A stretch of DNA of 64,000 nucleotides from JAFGHJ01 sp964525555 (GCA_964525555.1 CAZGHN010000003.1:1-64000); one strand, 5' to 3'; counted from the first letter of the stretch, positions 42,053-50,454 are shown. The notes: generated from the sequence alone by a model not told the origin. Made by a program: numbers and translations.

Positions 42053-43285
42053 ATGAAGTATTACGCGGATTTTCATATTCATTCTAAATATTCTATGGCA
42101 ACGAGTAAACATATGGAGATTCCTTTTATTGCAAGAGAAGCAAAAGCTAAAGGAATTAATCTCGTAGGCACCGGTGATTTTACGAACCCGGGATGGCTTT
42201 ATATGTTGGAGGAAGGATTAAAGGAAACCGATCGGGAAGGGATTTATGGGTTTGAAGGAATAGATTTTATTTTATCAGCTGAGGTATGCAATATATACAA
42301 TGAGAGAGGGCAGACAAAAAAAGTTCACTCCCTTATTATTTTACCAGACTTTGAGATGGTAAAAGAGTTCAATAAAAACATAAGAAGATTTGGTAAATTG
42401 GAGGCTGACGGAAGGCCTATTCTTACTTTTACCCTACATGATCTGGCTGAGACTCTTTTTTCGGTATATGAAGACGCTATTTTAATTCCTGCTCATCTCT
42501 GGACCCCATGGTTTGGGCTTTTCGGTTCTCAATCAGGATTTGATTCTATATCGGAAGCATTCGGTGATTACAGCGGAAAGATTTATGCGGTAGAAACGGG
42601 TCTTTCATCGGATCCACCTATGAACTGGCTTTTATCTTCTCTTGATGAAATAACCCTTATTTCGAATTCTGATGCGCATTCTCCTGCCAACATAGGCAGA
42701 GAAGCCAATTGTTTTAGACAGGTAATAGATTATCCTGTTCTTCTGGATGTTTTAAAAAATCAAGATACAAATGTGTTTGATTTTACGGTAGAATTCTTTC
42801 CTGAGGAAGGTAAATACCATTACGACGGTCATAGGAAATGTAATGTGACTTTTCATCCTGATGATTCAAAAAAACACAATAATATTTGCCCGGAATGTGG
42901 TAGACCTTTAACTCTTGGAGTCCTTCACCGTGTTTGCGATCTTGCGGATAGGACTGCTGCGAAAAGCGAGGGTAGAGTTGTCTATAAAAGACTTATTCCG
43001 CTTAAGGAGATAATTGCGGATTCTCTGGGGGTTGGAACTAAAACGAGAGCAGTAGAAGATACTTATAGAAAACTTACGACTTATTTTGGTAACGAATTTA
43101 GAATACTTCTTGATCTTCCTGAAAAGGATTTGATTGCTTCTACCGAGGAAAAAATAGCCCGATCTATTATTAAAGTTAGGAAAGAGCAAGTCGAAATTCG
43201 TCCGGGTTTCGATGGTGTTTACGGACGTATTGTAATTCCTGAAGAAAAGTCTGAAAAAATTGTAAAACAACAATCTCTTTTTTGA
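42053..43285 (+). CDS. Endonuclease Q-type PHP nuclease (deaminated-base repair)
   Basis: 410 aa. The PHP domain begins YYADFHIHSKYSMATSKHM (metal ligands HIH), then GTGDFTNPGW, ILSAEVCNIY, KVHSLIIL, IPAHLWTPWFGLFGSQSGFDS, and SNSDAHSPANIGREANCF. A zinc site follows (HRKC near 263 and CPECGRPLTLGVLHR). EndoQ cuts DNA 5' of uracil, hypoxanthine and other damaged bases; it was found first in Thermococcales and also in some bacteria. The C-terminus ends VKQQSLF, which resembles a sliding-clamp-binding peptide. It overlaps the HIT gene start (TGATG) and follows the PtsN-like gene by 13 bp. Confidence 0.88.
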   Translation: MKYYADFHIHSKYSMATSKHMEIPFIAREAKAKGINLVGTGDFTNPGWLYMLEEGLKETDREGIYGFEGIDFILSAEVCNIYNERGQTKKVHSLIILPDFEMVKEFNKNIRRFGKLEADGRPILTFTLHDLAETLFSVYEDAILIPAHLWTPWFGLFGSQSGFDSISEAFGDYSGKIYAVETGLSSDPPMNWLLSSLDEITLISNSDAHSPANIGREANCFRQVIDYPVLLDVLKNQDTNVFDFTVEFFPEEGKYHYDGHRKCNVTFHPDDSKKHNNICPECGRPLTLGVLHRVCDLADRTAAKSEGRVVYKRLIPLKEIIADSLGVGTKTRAVEDTYRKLTTYFGNEFRILLDLPEKDLIASTEEKIARSIIKVRKEQVEIRPGFDGVYGRIVIPEEKSEKIVKQQSLF

Positions 43286-43779
43286 TGAATAGAATATTCG
43301 CTCCCTGGAGATATAAATATGTGAAAAATCCAAATGCTGAAGGTTGTATTTTTTGCAAGGCAGTAGATTCTGGTGATGATAAAAAATCCGGAGTTCTTTT
43401 TCGTGGAGAGACCTCTTTTGTAATAATGAATATTTTTCCTTACAATAACGGACATATAATGGTAGCTCCATATAGACATACTGGTGATTTTGGTTCGATG
43501 AGCGAGAAGGAAATGTTGGAGATGTCTGTTTTACTTGCAAAATGGCAAAGAATTGTAAAGAGAGCAATGAACCCCGATGGCTTTAATTTAGGGATGAATC
43601 TCGGCAGGATAGCTGGTGCGGGTTTTGAAGATCATCTTCATTATCATCTTGTTCCGAGATGGAGCGGCGACACAAACTTTATGCCTGTAATAGGTGAGAC
43701 AAAAGTGGTTCCGATGTCTATAGAAGAAGGCTATGAACTTTTATTAAAAATTTATAAGGAAACGGGAGAAAAAAGTTAA
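43285..43779 (+). CDS. HIT family hydrolase/phosphorylase
   Basis: 164 aa. The N-terminus has APWRYKYV and a CxxC pair (EGCIFCKAV), as in HIT proteins related to Ap4A phosphorylase. The histidine triad is in GAGFEDHLHYHLVPRW (HxHxH), with NLGRIAGAG before it and NIFPYNNGHIMVAPYRHTGD in the middle. These enzymes act on dinucleoside polyphosphates or nucleotide-phosphoramidates. The ATG at 43285 overlaps the EndoQ stop. It ends the V-ATPase-to-HIT transcript. Confidence 0.9.
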   Translation: MNRIFAPWRYKYVKNPNAEGCIFCKAVDSGDDKKSGVLFRGETSFVIMNIFPYNNGHIMVAPYRHTGDFGSMSEKEMLEMSVLLAKWQRIVKRAMNPDGFNLGMNLGRIAGAGFEDHLHYHLVPRWSGDTNFMPVIGETKVVPMSIEEGYELLLKIYKETGEKS

Positions 43780-43815
43780 AATGCCGTTAATAATTGGAAA
43801 AGTAAAAAAATATGC

Positions 43816-43844
43816 TTGACAATGTTAGCTCATTTAGTTATCAT
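43816..43844 (+). promoter_or_regulatory. Promoter of the Tol-Pal operon
   Basis: -35 TTGACA (43816-43821), 17-nt spacer, -10 TATCAT (43839-43844). It leaves a leader of about 14 nt containing GGAGG before the ATG at 43865, so this operon has a normal ribosome site. Confidence 0.8.
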
Positions 43845-43864
43845 TAATAAAAAATGGAGGCAAG

Positions 43865-44335
43865 ATGAAATATGTAAAGCTATTTGTACCAGTACTGGTG
43901 ATTATTGTTTTGTTCTTTGGGTGTGCCAGTCAGCCTGTTGTTGAAGAAGAAGTAGTCGAAGAGCCCGAGGTTGTTGAAGAAGATACAGTTGAAGTTGAAG
44001 AACCTGAAAGGCCGGAACTTGTCTTAAATCGTATATTCTTTGATTTCGACAAATCCGACATCAAACCGGAAGCGTCAGATATTCTTAATGCCAATGCCGA
44101 AATGCTTGAATTATATCCGGAAGTGAGCGTAGTTATTGAAGGGCATTGTTGTAGAATAGGAACTTCTGAATATAATATGGCTCTTGGCGAAAGAAGGGCG
44201 AAAGCCGCTTATGACTATCTTGTAAAAGCTGGCGTTGCTGCAGATAATCTATCAACTGTGAGTTATGGAGAAGAGCGCCCGCTTGATGAGAAGGTTCTTG
44301 AAAAGAATCGTCGTTGCGAGTTTGTCGTAAAATAA
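43865..44335 (+). CDS. pal: Peptidoglycan-associated lipoprotein Pal, with altered GHCD motif
   Basis: 156 aa. A lipoprotein signal ends in VLFFGC (Cys20), then a Val/Glu-rich linker (25-55), then an OmpA-like domain: NRIFFDFDKSDIKPEASDILNANAEML, VVIEGHCCRIGTSEYNMALGERRAKAAYDYLVKAG, and VSYGEERPLDEKVLEKNRRCEFVVK. Pal links the outer membrane to peptidoglycan and to TolB. Family members read GHCDERGTxEYN or GHADERGTPEYN; here the diaminopimelate-binding Asp is Cys and Glu-Arg is Arg-Ile, while the second ligand Arg (GERRA) is kept. Identity is firm; wall binding may differ. Confidence 0.92.
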   Translation: MKYVKLFVPVLVIIVLFFGCASQPVVEEEVVEEPEVVEEDTVEVEEPERPELVLNRIFFDFDKSDIKPEASDILNANAEMLELYPEVSVVIEGHCCRIGTSEYNMALGERRAKAAYDYLVKAGVAADNLSTVSYGEERPLDEKVLEKNRRCEFVVK

Positions 44336-44366
44336 AAGAGTTACTCCATAAGATAAAGTTATTTTT

Positions 44367-45047
44367 ATGACTGAGCAATTAAAGTTGCTTATTAGTGGGT
44401 TTTGTTTGCTTCTAATGCTTAATGGCTGTTTTAAACCGAAGCATTTTGATAGCTATTACTGGCAGCTTGATAGTTTAAGATATTATACCAGAAAGCAATT
44501 AAAGGAAATGAATCAGCTGCGGGTCGATTTGTATACCAAAACGGGAGAAATGGCCGAGAAGATAGAGATGTTGAATACGCGTTTGAACGAATCCGAAGCG
44601 CTGTTAACACAGATAAACGAAAAAATTGCTAAAGGAAAAAAGACCGCCGATGAATCCGAGGAAGCTTCTTCGGTAAGTCCTGAGGCAAGGATGATATATG
44701 AATCTGCCTATCTAAATTATGTAAAAGGCAATTACAGTGAATCGATAGATGGATTCAACTCTTATATTAAGATTTCGCCTGATTCTCCTCTTTCTGATAA
44801 TGCTTTATACTGGGTTGGTGAATGCAACTATGCAATGGGAAAGAGGCAGGCTGCGGTCGATATATTTAACGAATTGGTGAACAAATATCCCGAGAGTAAT
44901 AAAAAGCCAACTTCATTATATAAAATCGGTATTATATATGAAGAAGCCAAGGAATTAAAGATTGCTAAGAAGTATTTTGAACGAGTGATCAAAGAGTTTC
45001 CTAATTCACCCGAGGCAGGACTTGCAGAGAACAGATTGAATCAATGA
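44367..45047 (+). CDS. YbgF/CpoB-like TPR lipoprotein of the Tol system
   Basis: 226 aa. A lipoprotein-like signal ends in LLMLNGC (Cys21). A coiled coil (about 35-90: KQLKEMNQLRVDLYTKTGEMAEKIEMLNTRLNES) is followed by three TPR-type repeats: AYLNYVKGNYSESIDGFNSYIKISPDSPLSDNALYWVGECNYAMGKRQAAVDIFNELVNKYPES and so on. This matches YbgF/CpoB, which links Tol energy to PBP activity. The lipid anchor is unlike soluble E. coli CpoB but seen in other phyla. It overlaps tolQ by 4 bp. Confidence 0.88.
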   Translation: MTEQLKLLISGFCLLLMLNGCFKPKHFDSYYWQLDSLRYYTRKQLKEMNQLRVDLYTKTGEMAEKIEMLNTRLNESEALLTQINEKIAKGKKTADESEEASSVSPEARMIYESAYLNYVKGNYSESIDGFNSYIKISPDSPLSDNALYWVGECNYAMGKRQAAVDIFNELVNKYPESNKKPTSLYKIGIIYEEAKELKIAKKYFERVIKEFPNSPEAGLAENRLNQ

Positions 45048-45706
45048 ACATTTTCAGGGTTTTTATCGAGTCAGGTCTTATAGCCCAGTTTATAATGGTT
45101 GTCCTGGTATTCTTTTCTATATGGTCCTGGGCCATATTCTTCAAAAAATTGCGTGATTTAAGACATGTCAAGAAAAAAAGTCAGGCTTTTTTAACAAATT
45201 TTGAATTTCAGAGAAATATCAAAGAGATTGGAAATTTCGGATATATGTTGAGTGATAACCCTTTCGGTAGAATCTTAAAAAGCGGGTTTGATGAATTCAA
45301 ATTTCTTAAAAGAGATGCAAACGTTAAGAAGATTGCACTGGCCGACAATATAAAACTGGCTATGGATAGGACAAAATCAACTGAGATAGAAACCCTTGAA
45401 AATGATTTACCCATTCTGGGCACTATTGTTGCCGCCAGCCCGTTTTTAGGGCTCTTAGGAACCGTATGGGGTATTATGGAAGCCTTTTTAGAAATAAGGG
45501 CGCGTGGTTCGGCACATATAACTGTTGTTGCTCCGGGTATCTCGGATGCTTTGATTACTACCGTATATGGTCTAATTGTCGCAATTCCGGCGCTTATTTT
45601 CAACAATCTTTTGCGCAGTCGTATAATGAAAATTGATTCCCAACTTGATAAATTTATAAGTGAGGCATTTGCCAATCTAAAAAGGGAATTGGTTGAAACC
45701 GAATAG
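45044..45706 (+). CDS. tolQ: TolQ/ExbB-type proton channel protein
   Basis: 220 aa. Three membrane helices: about 10-32 (IAQFIMVVLVFFSIWSWAIFF), 122-147 (LPILGTIVAASPFLGLLGTVWGIMEAFLEI, the family signature) and 160-185 (TTVYGLIVAIPALIFNNLLRS). TolQ pentamers with TolR use the proton gradient to move TolA. Placement between ybgF and tolR and next to pal/tolB makes it TolQ rather than ExbB. It overlaps both neighbours. Confidence 0.93.
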   Translation: MNIFRVFIESGLIAQFIMVVLVFFSIWSWAIFFKKLRDLRHVKKKSQAFLTNFEFQRNIKEIGNFGYMLSDNPFGRILKSGFDEFKFLKRDANVKKIALADNIKLAMDRTKSTEIETLENDLPILGTIVAASPFLGLLGTVWGIMEAFLEIRARGSAHITVVAPGISDALITTVYGLIVAIPALIFNNLLRSRIMKIDSQLDKFISEAFANLKRELVETE

Positions 45707-46100
45707 AGATAGGGGTTTAATTCAGGACATAAATATCACAAACCTCGTGGATGTTGCGTTGACGATTCTGGTTGTTTTCATTATTACGGCCCCCATGATG
45801 ACACCCGGCATAGATGTAAATTTGCCCAGTACCGATGCTTCGCTACCTCACGATGAAGAAGGAATAAAGGTGACGCTTAAGGCTGGCAAGATTGTGTTTA
45901 TAGAGAATGAAAAAATCGATTTGGGAAAGTTCGAATCGAGTTTAAAAGAGATTCTTAAGAAAAAACCACCTGGGGTGACTGTTTATCTTAGAGCCGATAG
46001 AGGACTTGAATATGGTTTTGTTGTAGAAATAGTTGGGAAGATGAGAAAGGCAGGTGTGAAAGAGCTGGGTCTGGTCGCAGAATTTTCATCCGGAAAATGA
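45693..46100 (+). CDS. tolR: TolR/ExbD-type protein
   Basis: 135 aa. One N-terminal membrane helix holds the proton-carrying Asp: INITNLVDVALTILVVFIITAPMMTPGIDVNLP. A periplasmic domain follows (KAGKIVFIENEKIDLGKFESSLKEI, VYLRADRGLEYGFVVEIVGKMRKAGVKELGLV), as in TolR and ExbD. The start codon is probably TTG at 45693, in the end of tolQ (14-bp overlap). It overlaps the TonB/TolA gene by 4 bp. Confidence 0.92.
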   Translation: MKPNRDRGLIQDINITNLVDVALTILVVFIITAPMMTPGIDVNLPSTDASLPHDEEGIKVTLKAGKIVFIENEKIDLGKFESSLKEILKKKPPGVTVYLRADRGLEYGFVVEIVGKMRKAGVKELGLVAEFSSGK

Positions 46101-46675
46101 ACCGTTTTTATTTATTTTCATTTTTACTTCATATCGCACTGTTTTCTACTCTTGGAATTACCACAAAGAGTAGTTTCAGGAAAATACCCCAAATCGAGGT
46201 TTACAAGGTAAGTATCGCTCCGCTTCCACAGCCAAAGGTTTCTGGGAGGGTAAACGCTAGACCCAAACCGCAGGAGAAGAAAAGTGCAGAAAAATCAGTG
46301 CCGAAAGCAAAGAAAAAACCAACCAGGAGAAAAAGATTGCCAGACGGTTTGCCCGATATTACGCCTGAAATTTATACAGGTAGTGGTAGGGGATTCAATT
46401 ATTCTTATTACTTGAATATTCTCTTAAGTAAAATCGGTCAAAACTGGAATAATCCGTATAGAAACAAAGATGTATTTTTGAGGAGTATCGTATATTTTGA
46501 GGTTGATGAGAGTGGTCTTATTTCCAATATACGTATTGAAGTTGATTCTGGTGATGAAATATATAATGAATCTACTATTCGAGCTGTGGCTATCACTAAA
46601 AAATTGCCGCCTCTGCCAGAGGAGTTTTCTGATGACTATCTAAAAGTTCACTTGGAGTTTTTAACCGCCCGATGA
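46097..46675 (+). CDS. TonB/TolA C-terminal domain protein
   Basis: 192 aa. An N-terminal membrane helix (4-20), a Lys/Pro-rich periplasmic spacer (40-90: PKPQEKKSAEKSVPKAKKKPTRRKR), and a TonB-type C-terminal domain (105-192: KIGQNWNNPYRNKDVFLRSIVYFEVDESGLISNIRIEVDSGDEIYNESTIRAV...LPPLPEEF). In this operon it serves as TolA, the rod driven by TolQR. The spacer is short compared with E. coli TolA. It overlaps tolB by 4 bp. Confidence 0.88.
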   Translation: MNRFYLFSFLLHIALFSTLGITTKSSFRKIPQIEVYKVSIAPLPQPKVSGRVNARPKPQEKKSAEKSVPKAKKKPTRRKRLPDGLPDITPEIYTGSGRGFNYSYYLNILLSKIGQNWNNPYRNKDVFLRSIVYFEVDESGLISNIRIEVDSGDEIYNESTIRAVAITKKLPPLPEEFSDDYLKVHLEFLTAR

Positions 46676-47931
46676 GAAAAACTTTTTTAATCAATAAACT
46701 TACTTTTTTGAAAATATTACTTATTTTTGCTATTCCGTCCAAAATGGTTTTCGGTCAAGATGTTTTCTTAAGACTTACTGATTACGCGGGAGGTAAAATT
46801 AATCTGGTGCTTGACTCCCTCGAAATTCAGGGTACACCTAAATTTATAAGAAATGTTAATAGGATCAATAGAATAATAAAATCTGATTTGGATTATTCTT
46901 TATATTTTGAAATTTATTCCGATACTACGTTTTTGAACGGGAATCCTAAAAAGAGCGGGGTTTTGCTTAAAGTATCGGGAAGCGAACCAAATTTGATTAT
47001 TAGTTTGCAGGATTTCAAGTCTAAAGAGAAGATTGGCGATTTGAGTTTGCAGGTTTCCGGAAATCTGCGAAGTTTTGCCCATCAAGTTTCGAATCAGGTT
47101 ATCGAAATTCTTACGGGAGAGAAAGGTATCGCCTCGACAAAAATAGTTTTTTCTTATCTGAAAGACAATAAAAAGCAATTGGGACTGATCGATTATGACG
47201 GTTATAATTTTAGAAAGCTTACTGATAATGACAATTACAATCTCTTTCCCTGCTGGGGCAGCGACGGTAAAAGGGTTTTATATTCCAGCTACGGTGTTGA
47301 CCGTTTGGTTTTGAATTTATTTGATCTTTCTAATGGAAGTTCCAGAGCTATATTTTCTTACAAGGGACTAAATTTTGCTCCGGATTACGCACCCGACGGT
47401 ACAATGATTGCTCTTACAATGTCTAAAGACGGTAATACAGAGATTTATATTCTGGATTTGGAGGCAAAGAAATTAAACCGTTTGACAAGGAATTGGGCGA
47501 TCGATTGTTCTCCGGTTTTTTCGCCGAATGGGAGAGAGATTGCTTTCGTTTCAGACCGCGGCGGTATGCCCCAGATTTATATTATGGATATATATGGCGG
47601 TAACCTGCGGAGACTTACCTTTCATGGTGATTATAATACTTCACCGGCCTGGTCTCCGAAGGGAAGTTTGATTGCTTATGTTTCGCGTACGGAGGATAAC
47701 TCCCAGCAAATCTGTGTTACCGATCCTTATGATTTTCAGCCCACACAGGTAACCTTTGAAGGTAATAACGAAGAACCTTCATGGTCTCCTGACGGTTTAC
47801 ATATAACTTTTATGTCCAACCGCTCCGGCTGGTATGAATTATGGACAATGAACTGGGATGGTACCAGGCAGAGAAAACTTACGCTTGGGAAAGTCGCCTT
47901 TTCCCCCGACTGGTCACCGTACTTAGAGTAG
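46672..47931 (+). CDS. tolB: Tol-Pal system protein TolB
   Basis: 419 aa. A signal peptide (1-28, ending VFGQ) precedes an N-terminal D1 domain (about 30-150: VNRINRIIKSDLDYSLYFEIYSD, LSLQVSGNLRSFAHQVSNQVIEILTGEKGI) and a six-bladed beta-propeller of PD40 repeats, e.g. GYNFRKLTDNDNYNLFPCWGSDGKRVLYSS, CSPVFSPNGREIAFVSDRGGMPQIYIMD, TSPAWSPKGSLIAYVS and EPSWSPDGLHITFMSNRSG. It binds Pal and TolA. It ends the operon, followed by a convergent outer-membrane protein gene. Confidence 0.95.
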   Translation: MRKTFLINKLTFLKILLIFAIPSKMVFGQDVFLRLTDYAGGKINLVLDSLEIQGTPKFIRNVNRINRIIKSDLDYSLYFEIYSDTTFLNGNPKKSGVLLKVSGSEPNLIISLQDFKSKEKIGDLSLQVSGNLRSFAHQVSNQVIEILTGEKGIASTKIVFSYLKDNKKQLGLIDYDGYNFRKLTDNDNYNLFPCWGSDGKRVLYSSYGVDRLVLNLFDLSNGSSRAIFSYKGLNFAPDYAPDGTMIALTMSKDGNTEIYILDLEAKKLNRLTRNWAIDCSPVFSPNGREIAFVSDRGGMPQIYIMDIYGGNLRRLTFHGDYNTSPAWSPKGSLIAYVSRTEDNSQQICVTDPYDFQPTQVTFEGNNEEPSWSPDGLHITFMSNRSGWYELWTMNWDGTRQRKLTLGKVAFSPDWSPYLE

Positions 47932-47997
47932 AAAACGAATAGATTTGTTTCTTTAAATAGTAGTTAAATCATTATTGATGTAATTTCGTTTTGCGGA

Positions 47998-48140
47998 GAA
48001 ATTAAATATTAAAAATTAAAAATTAAAATGACATATATAAATGTAAAATTATTTCACAACCCATAAATTTGTATAACTTTTTTGTAATTCTTTTTTGAAT
48101 TTTGATCTGTATTTTTACATTTTGATATTTGATTTTTTAA
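47998..48140. repeat. AT-rich imperfect palindrome, copy 3
   Basis: AAATTAAATATTAAAAATTAA-type units at the left and TTTTACATTTTGATATTTGATT at the right are approximate complements around a short middle. The element is related to those at 13345-13523 and 36533-36718 and lies just before the tolB terminator. Confidence 0.55.
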
Positions 48141-48151
48141 TTTTTGAAAAT

Positions 48152-48184
48152 AAAAACCCCTACTCGAACTGAGTAGGGGTTTTT
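48152..48184 (+). terminator. Bidirectional terminator between tolB and the outer-membrane protein gene
   Basis: AAAAACCCCTACTC (48152-48165) and GAGTAGGGGTTTTT (48171-48184) form a perfect 14-bp stem with a GAACT loop; U-runs flank it on both strands. It serves the tolB transcript and the convergent gene ending at 48204. Confidence 0.93.
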
Positions 48185-48203
48185 ATTTAAGACTATATTG
48201 TTC

Positions 48204-49889
48204 TTAGTATATATTAATCGTTGCTGAAAGTTTTAAGGACCTGAGCCAATCTGTCGACAGTAATTCTACGCCTGATACATCAAACATACCTATAAGATCG
48301 AGAGACAGATTTGGTGAAGGTTTCCATCCAAGTCCGTATGTATAATATACATCCGTCATAGTGGTTTTCGTATCCATTTCCATATCGGTGTATCCCAGAT
48401 CGTTGGCAACGGTTGTTGTACTTGAACCATCTCCACGATCAACGACGGTGGTATACGGTGCTATGGAATCAACTGTGGTTGTCATATTCATTTCTGTTTT
48501 TGATCCCATTGCGAGAGCTCCGAGTCTCATGAACCAGTCTTTATTTTTGCCGAAATTCACTTCGACTCCTGCAGGAATGGCAATTCTGTTTGCCGACATT
48601 TCTGCGTTGATTGTCAAGTCGGTATCTTCTCCGTTTACCGTTAAATCATAGTCAAAAAAGTCATTTACGCCGTTGTCGTTATCAAAGGTCGAAAATACAT
48701 CCAATCTTTCTGCCATATCTATTTCGAATGAAGCACTCATAGAATTAACCATGCAGCCTAGTCCAAAGCGTACGTTTTCGCTTATCTGCCATTCAATTCT
48801 TCCGTTTACGCCCATGGAATTACCGGATGGGGATACTGTACCTGTCATACTGTTTGTATACGTACTATCGAGAACCGATATTTGGTTAACAACGAATTCA
48901 TCCTGACTTATGGAGTGAACACGTTCCGTTACATCCACGTCGCCGCTTCCGAATATCATGGCGAAATTTCCGCCAAGTTCCCATAGCAAACCGGTTTGTT
49001 CGTTCAAATCGCTTAATCTAAGACCAATGCCTGCCATGTTGGCTTTTACGGAAATGTCCATATTTCCTGCGAATGAATCCAGTTGTTCAAATGTGATGGC
49101 CGGGTCCATAGGGAATTCATCTTCCCAGAAGCGTGCATATACTTCTTCGAGCATGTTTACGCCGCCCATCATTAAGAAAGCGTCTCCTCTTAATTTCCAG
49201 TTTCTGAAAGGCATGGTATAAGAAAGTGCATATTCGCTTATAGGAGCTGACAATTCCATGCTTGCATCTGCGACTGTATCCCATACTTCATCAGTTTCCG
49301 TATTGTCAAGATCTTCCTCTATATAATATGCCGAATCGAAGTATGCTTGTTTCATTGTATATCCAATACGTTTATAAGTCAAAGCGACTTGTGACTCTTC
49401 GTTTAGTTGTTTTCCGATATTGAGTAGAATCGTGTTTCCTGATTCTTCTCCACTTTCGGATCCCTTTGTGTGATAAAAATAACTCATATCGAATTCATCA
49501 TCAGCGTCAATGTTCCACTCGTAAGTTTCCATGTCTTCTTCGGTATCGGATTCGTTATAATTTCCGTTACCGTAAAATATGGTAGCTTTCCAGCCTCTAT
49601 AGATCGGGCTTGTAGCACCAATCGCCAATACGTCGGCAGAATTCATGTTATTCCCCTGGGTTTCTTGACCTGATACGATGTTGCTCAGATTCGTGTATAT
49701 TCGAGCGCCATCTACGTAAAAAATATCAGTTCCGTCTATGGCGTTATCGAGATCGTCTTCGATAGTCGCGGTGGCTTGATGTCTGAATGATTCAAGGTTG
49801 AGTAAATCAACATCTAGTGGTAGCCAAACTTGTGCTGAGATGCCCTGTACTAAAAACAAGGCAAACAACAACAGTACTAACTTTTTCAT
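48204..49889 (-). CDS. Outer-membrane beta-barrel protein, family unknown
   Basis: 561 aa. A clear signal peptide (1-19, LFALFLVQGISAQ) is followed by alternating polar/aromatic strands through the whole length (WKATIFYGNGNY, EYALSYTMPFRNWKLRGDAFLMMGG, VRFGLGCMVNSMSASFEI, DVYYTYGLGWKPSPNLSLDLIGMFDVSG) ending SLKLSATINIY, with a terminal aromatic as barrels need. Acidic loops (EDDLDNAIDGTD, DDEFDM, DNDNGVNDFFDYD) may bind divalent metals. The content and the strong single promoter with an AGGAGG site suggest an abundant porin or surface protein. No sequence family recognised. Confidence 0.75.
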   Translation of the reverse strand: MKKLVLLLFALFLVQGISAQVWLPLDVDLLNLESFRHQATATIEDDLDNAIDGTDIFYVDGARIYTNLSNIVSGQETQGNNMNSADVLAIGATSPIYRGWKATIFYGNGNYNESDTEEDMETYEWNIDADDEFDMSYFYHTKGSESGEESGNTILLNIGKQLNEESQVALTYKRIGYTMKQAYFDSAYYIEEDLDNTETDEVWDTVADASMELSAPISEYALSYTMPFRNWKLRGDAFLMMGGVNMLEEVYARFWEDEFPMDPAITFEQLDSFAGNMDISVKANMAGIGLRLSDLNEQTGLLWELGGNFAMIFGSGDVDVTERVHSISQDEFVVNQISVLDSTYTNSMTGTVSPSGNSMGVNGRIEWQISENVRFGLGCMVNSMSASFEIDMAERLDVFSTFDNDNGVNDFFDYDLTVNGEDTDLTINAEMSANRIAIPAGVEVNFGKNKDWFMRLGALAMGSKTEMNMTTTVDSIAPYTTVVDRGDGSSTTTVANDLGYTDMEMDTKTTMTDVYYTYGLGWKPSPNLSLDLIGMFDVSGVELLSTDWLRSLKLSATINIY

Positions 49890-49978
49890 AAGACCTCCTT
49901 ATGAGTTTGTTTTTTAACTTTCCCCAAATTCTTTTCTAAATCATGCCTTTTACATGTGTATCCATGTAGTTGACCTAA

Positions 49979-50006
49979 AAAATAAGTTATTTTTTTATTT
50001 TGTCAA
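49979..50006 (-). promoter_or_regulatory. Promoter of the outer-membrane protein gene
   Basis: -35 TTGACA (50006-50001), 16-nt spacer of almost pure A/T, -10 TATTTT (49984-49979). The leader is about 80 nt and ends in AGGAGGTCTT before the ATG. Confidence 0.65.
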
Positions 50007-50426
50007 TACCCTTTTTGGTTATTTTAGTACCCATAATGGCTTGAAATGCTTACAGCAAAAGGTTTATGTTAATATCTAAAAAAGTTTAAATTCGTGCTAT
50101 TTTTGCGAGTTTTACGTTATTTTTTGGTTTTTGTATTGAGAAATAGTTAAATAGTAAAAAAAGAAACGACAATTCCTACATTTTCTACATGTGAATAATA
50201 GTGTTGTATTGTGGGTTTTAAACAACGAAATGTATTTTTTGTTTCTTTCTCTGTGTCTTTGTGTCTCTGTGGCGATATAATAGATTCTTCGAATCAGTTG
50301 AATCGTTGAATAGAAAAATAGTTGAATTGTTTCCCATTTCCCAATTTCCCCATTTTTCAATTTTTCTGATTTGTTCTTCGTGTCTTCGTGGATGTTATTT
50401 CGTTAAAATAAAATTAAAATAAGGGG
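50007..50426. repeat. Gene-free stretch with repeat phrases, including dispersed repeat copy 2
   Basis: No gene. CTCTGTGTCTTTGTGTCTCTG near 50250 is complementary to the 36484 phrase. 50284-50367 is the second copy of the 84-86 bp element at 2731-2816, followed by TTCTTCGTGTCTTCGTGG. Confidence 0.65.
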
Positions 50427-50454
50427 TTGACAAATCAGGTTAGGCGCATAACAT
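50427..50454 (+). promoter_or_regulatory. Promoter of the hydrogenase operon
   Basis: -35 TTGACA (50427-50432), 16-nt spacer, -10 TAACAT (50449-50454). The first ATG is 78 bases further on; that leader has no clear ribosome site but carries a palindromic operator. Confidence 0.65.

Noticed and set aside
45044..46675. ExbB-ExbD-TonB iron-uptake system
   Set aside because: Pal, YbgF and TolB in the same operon make a Tol-Pal assignment much more likely.
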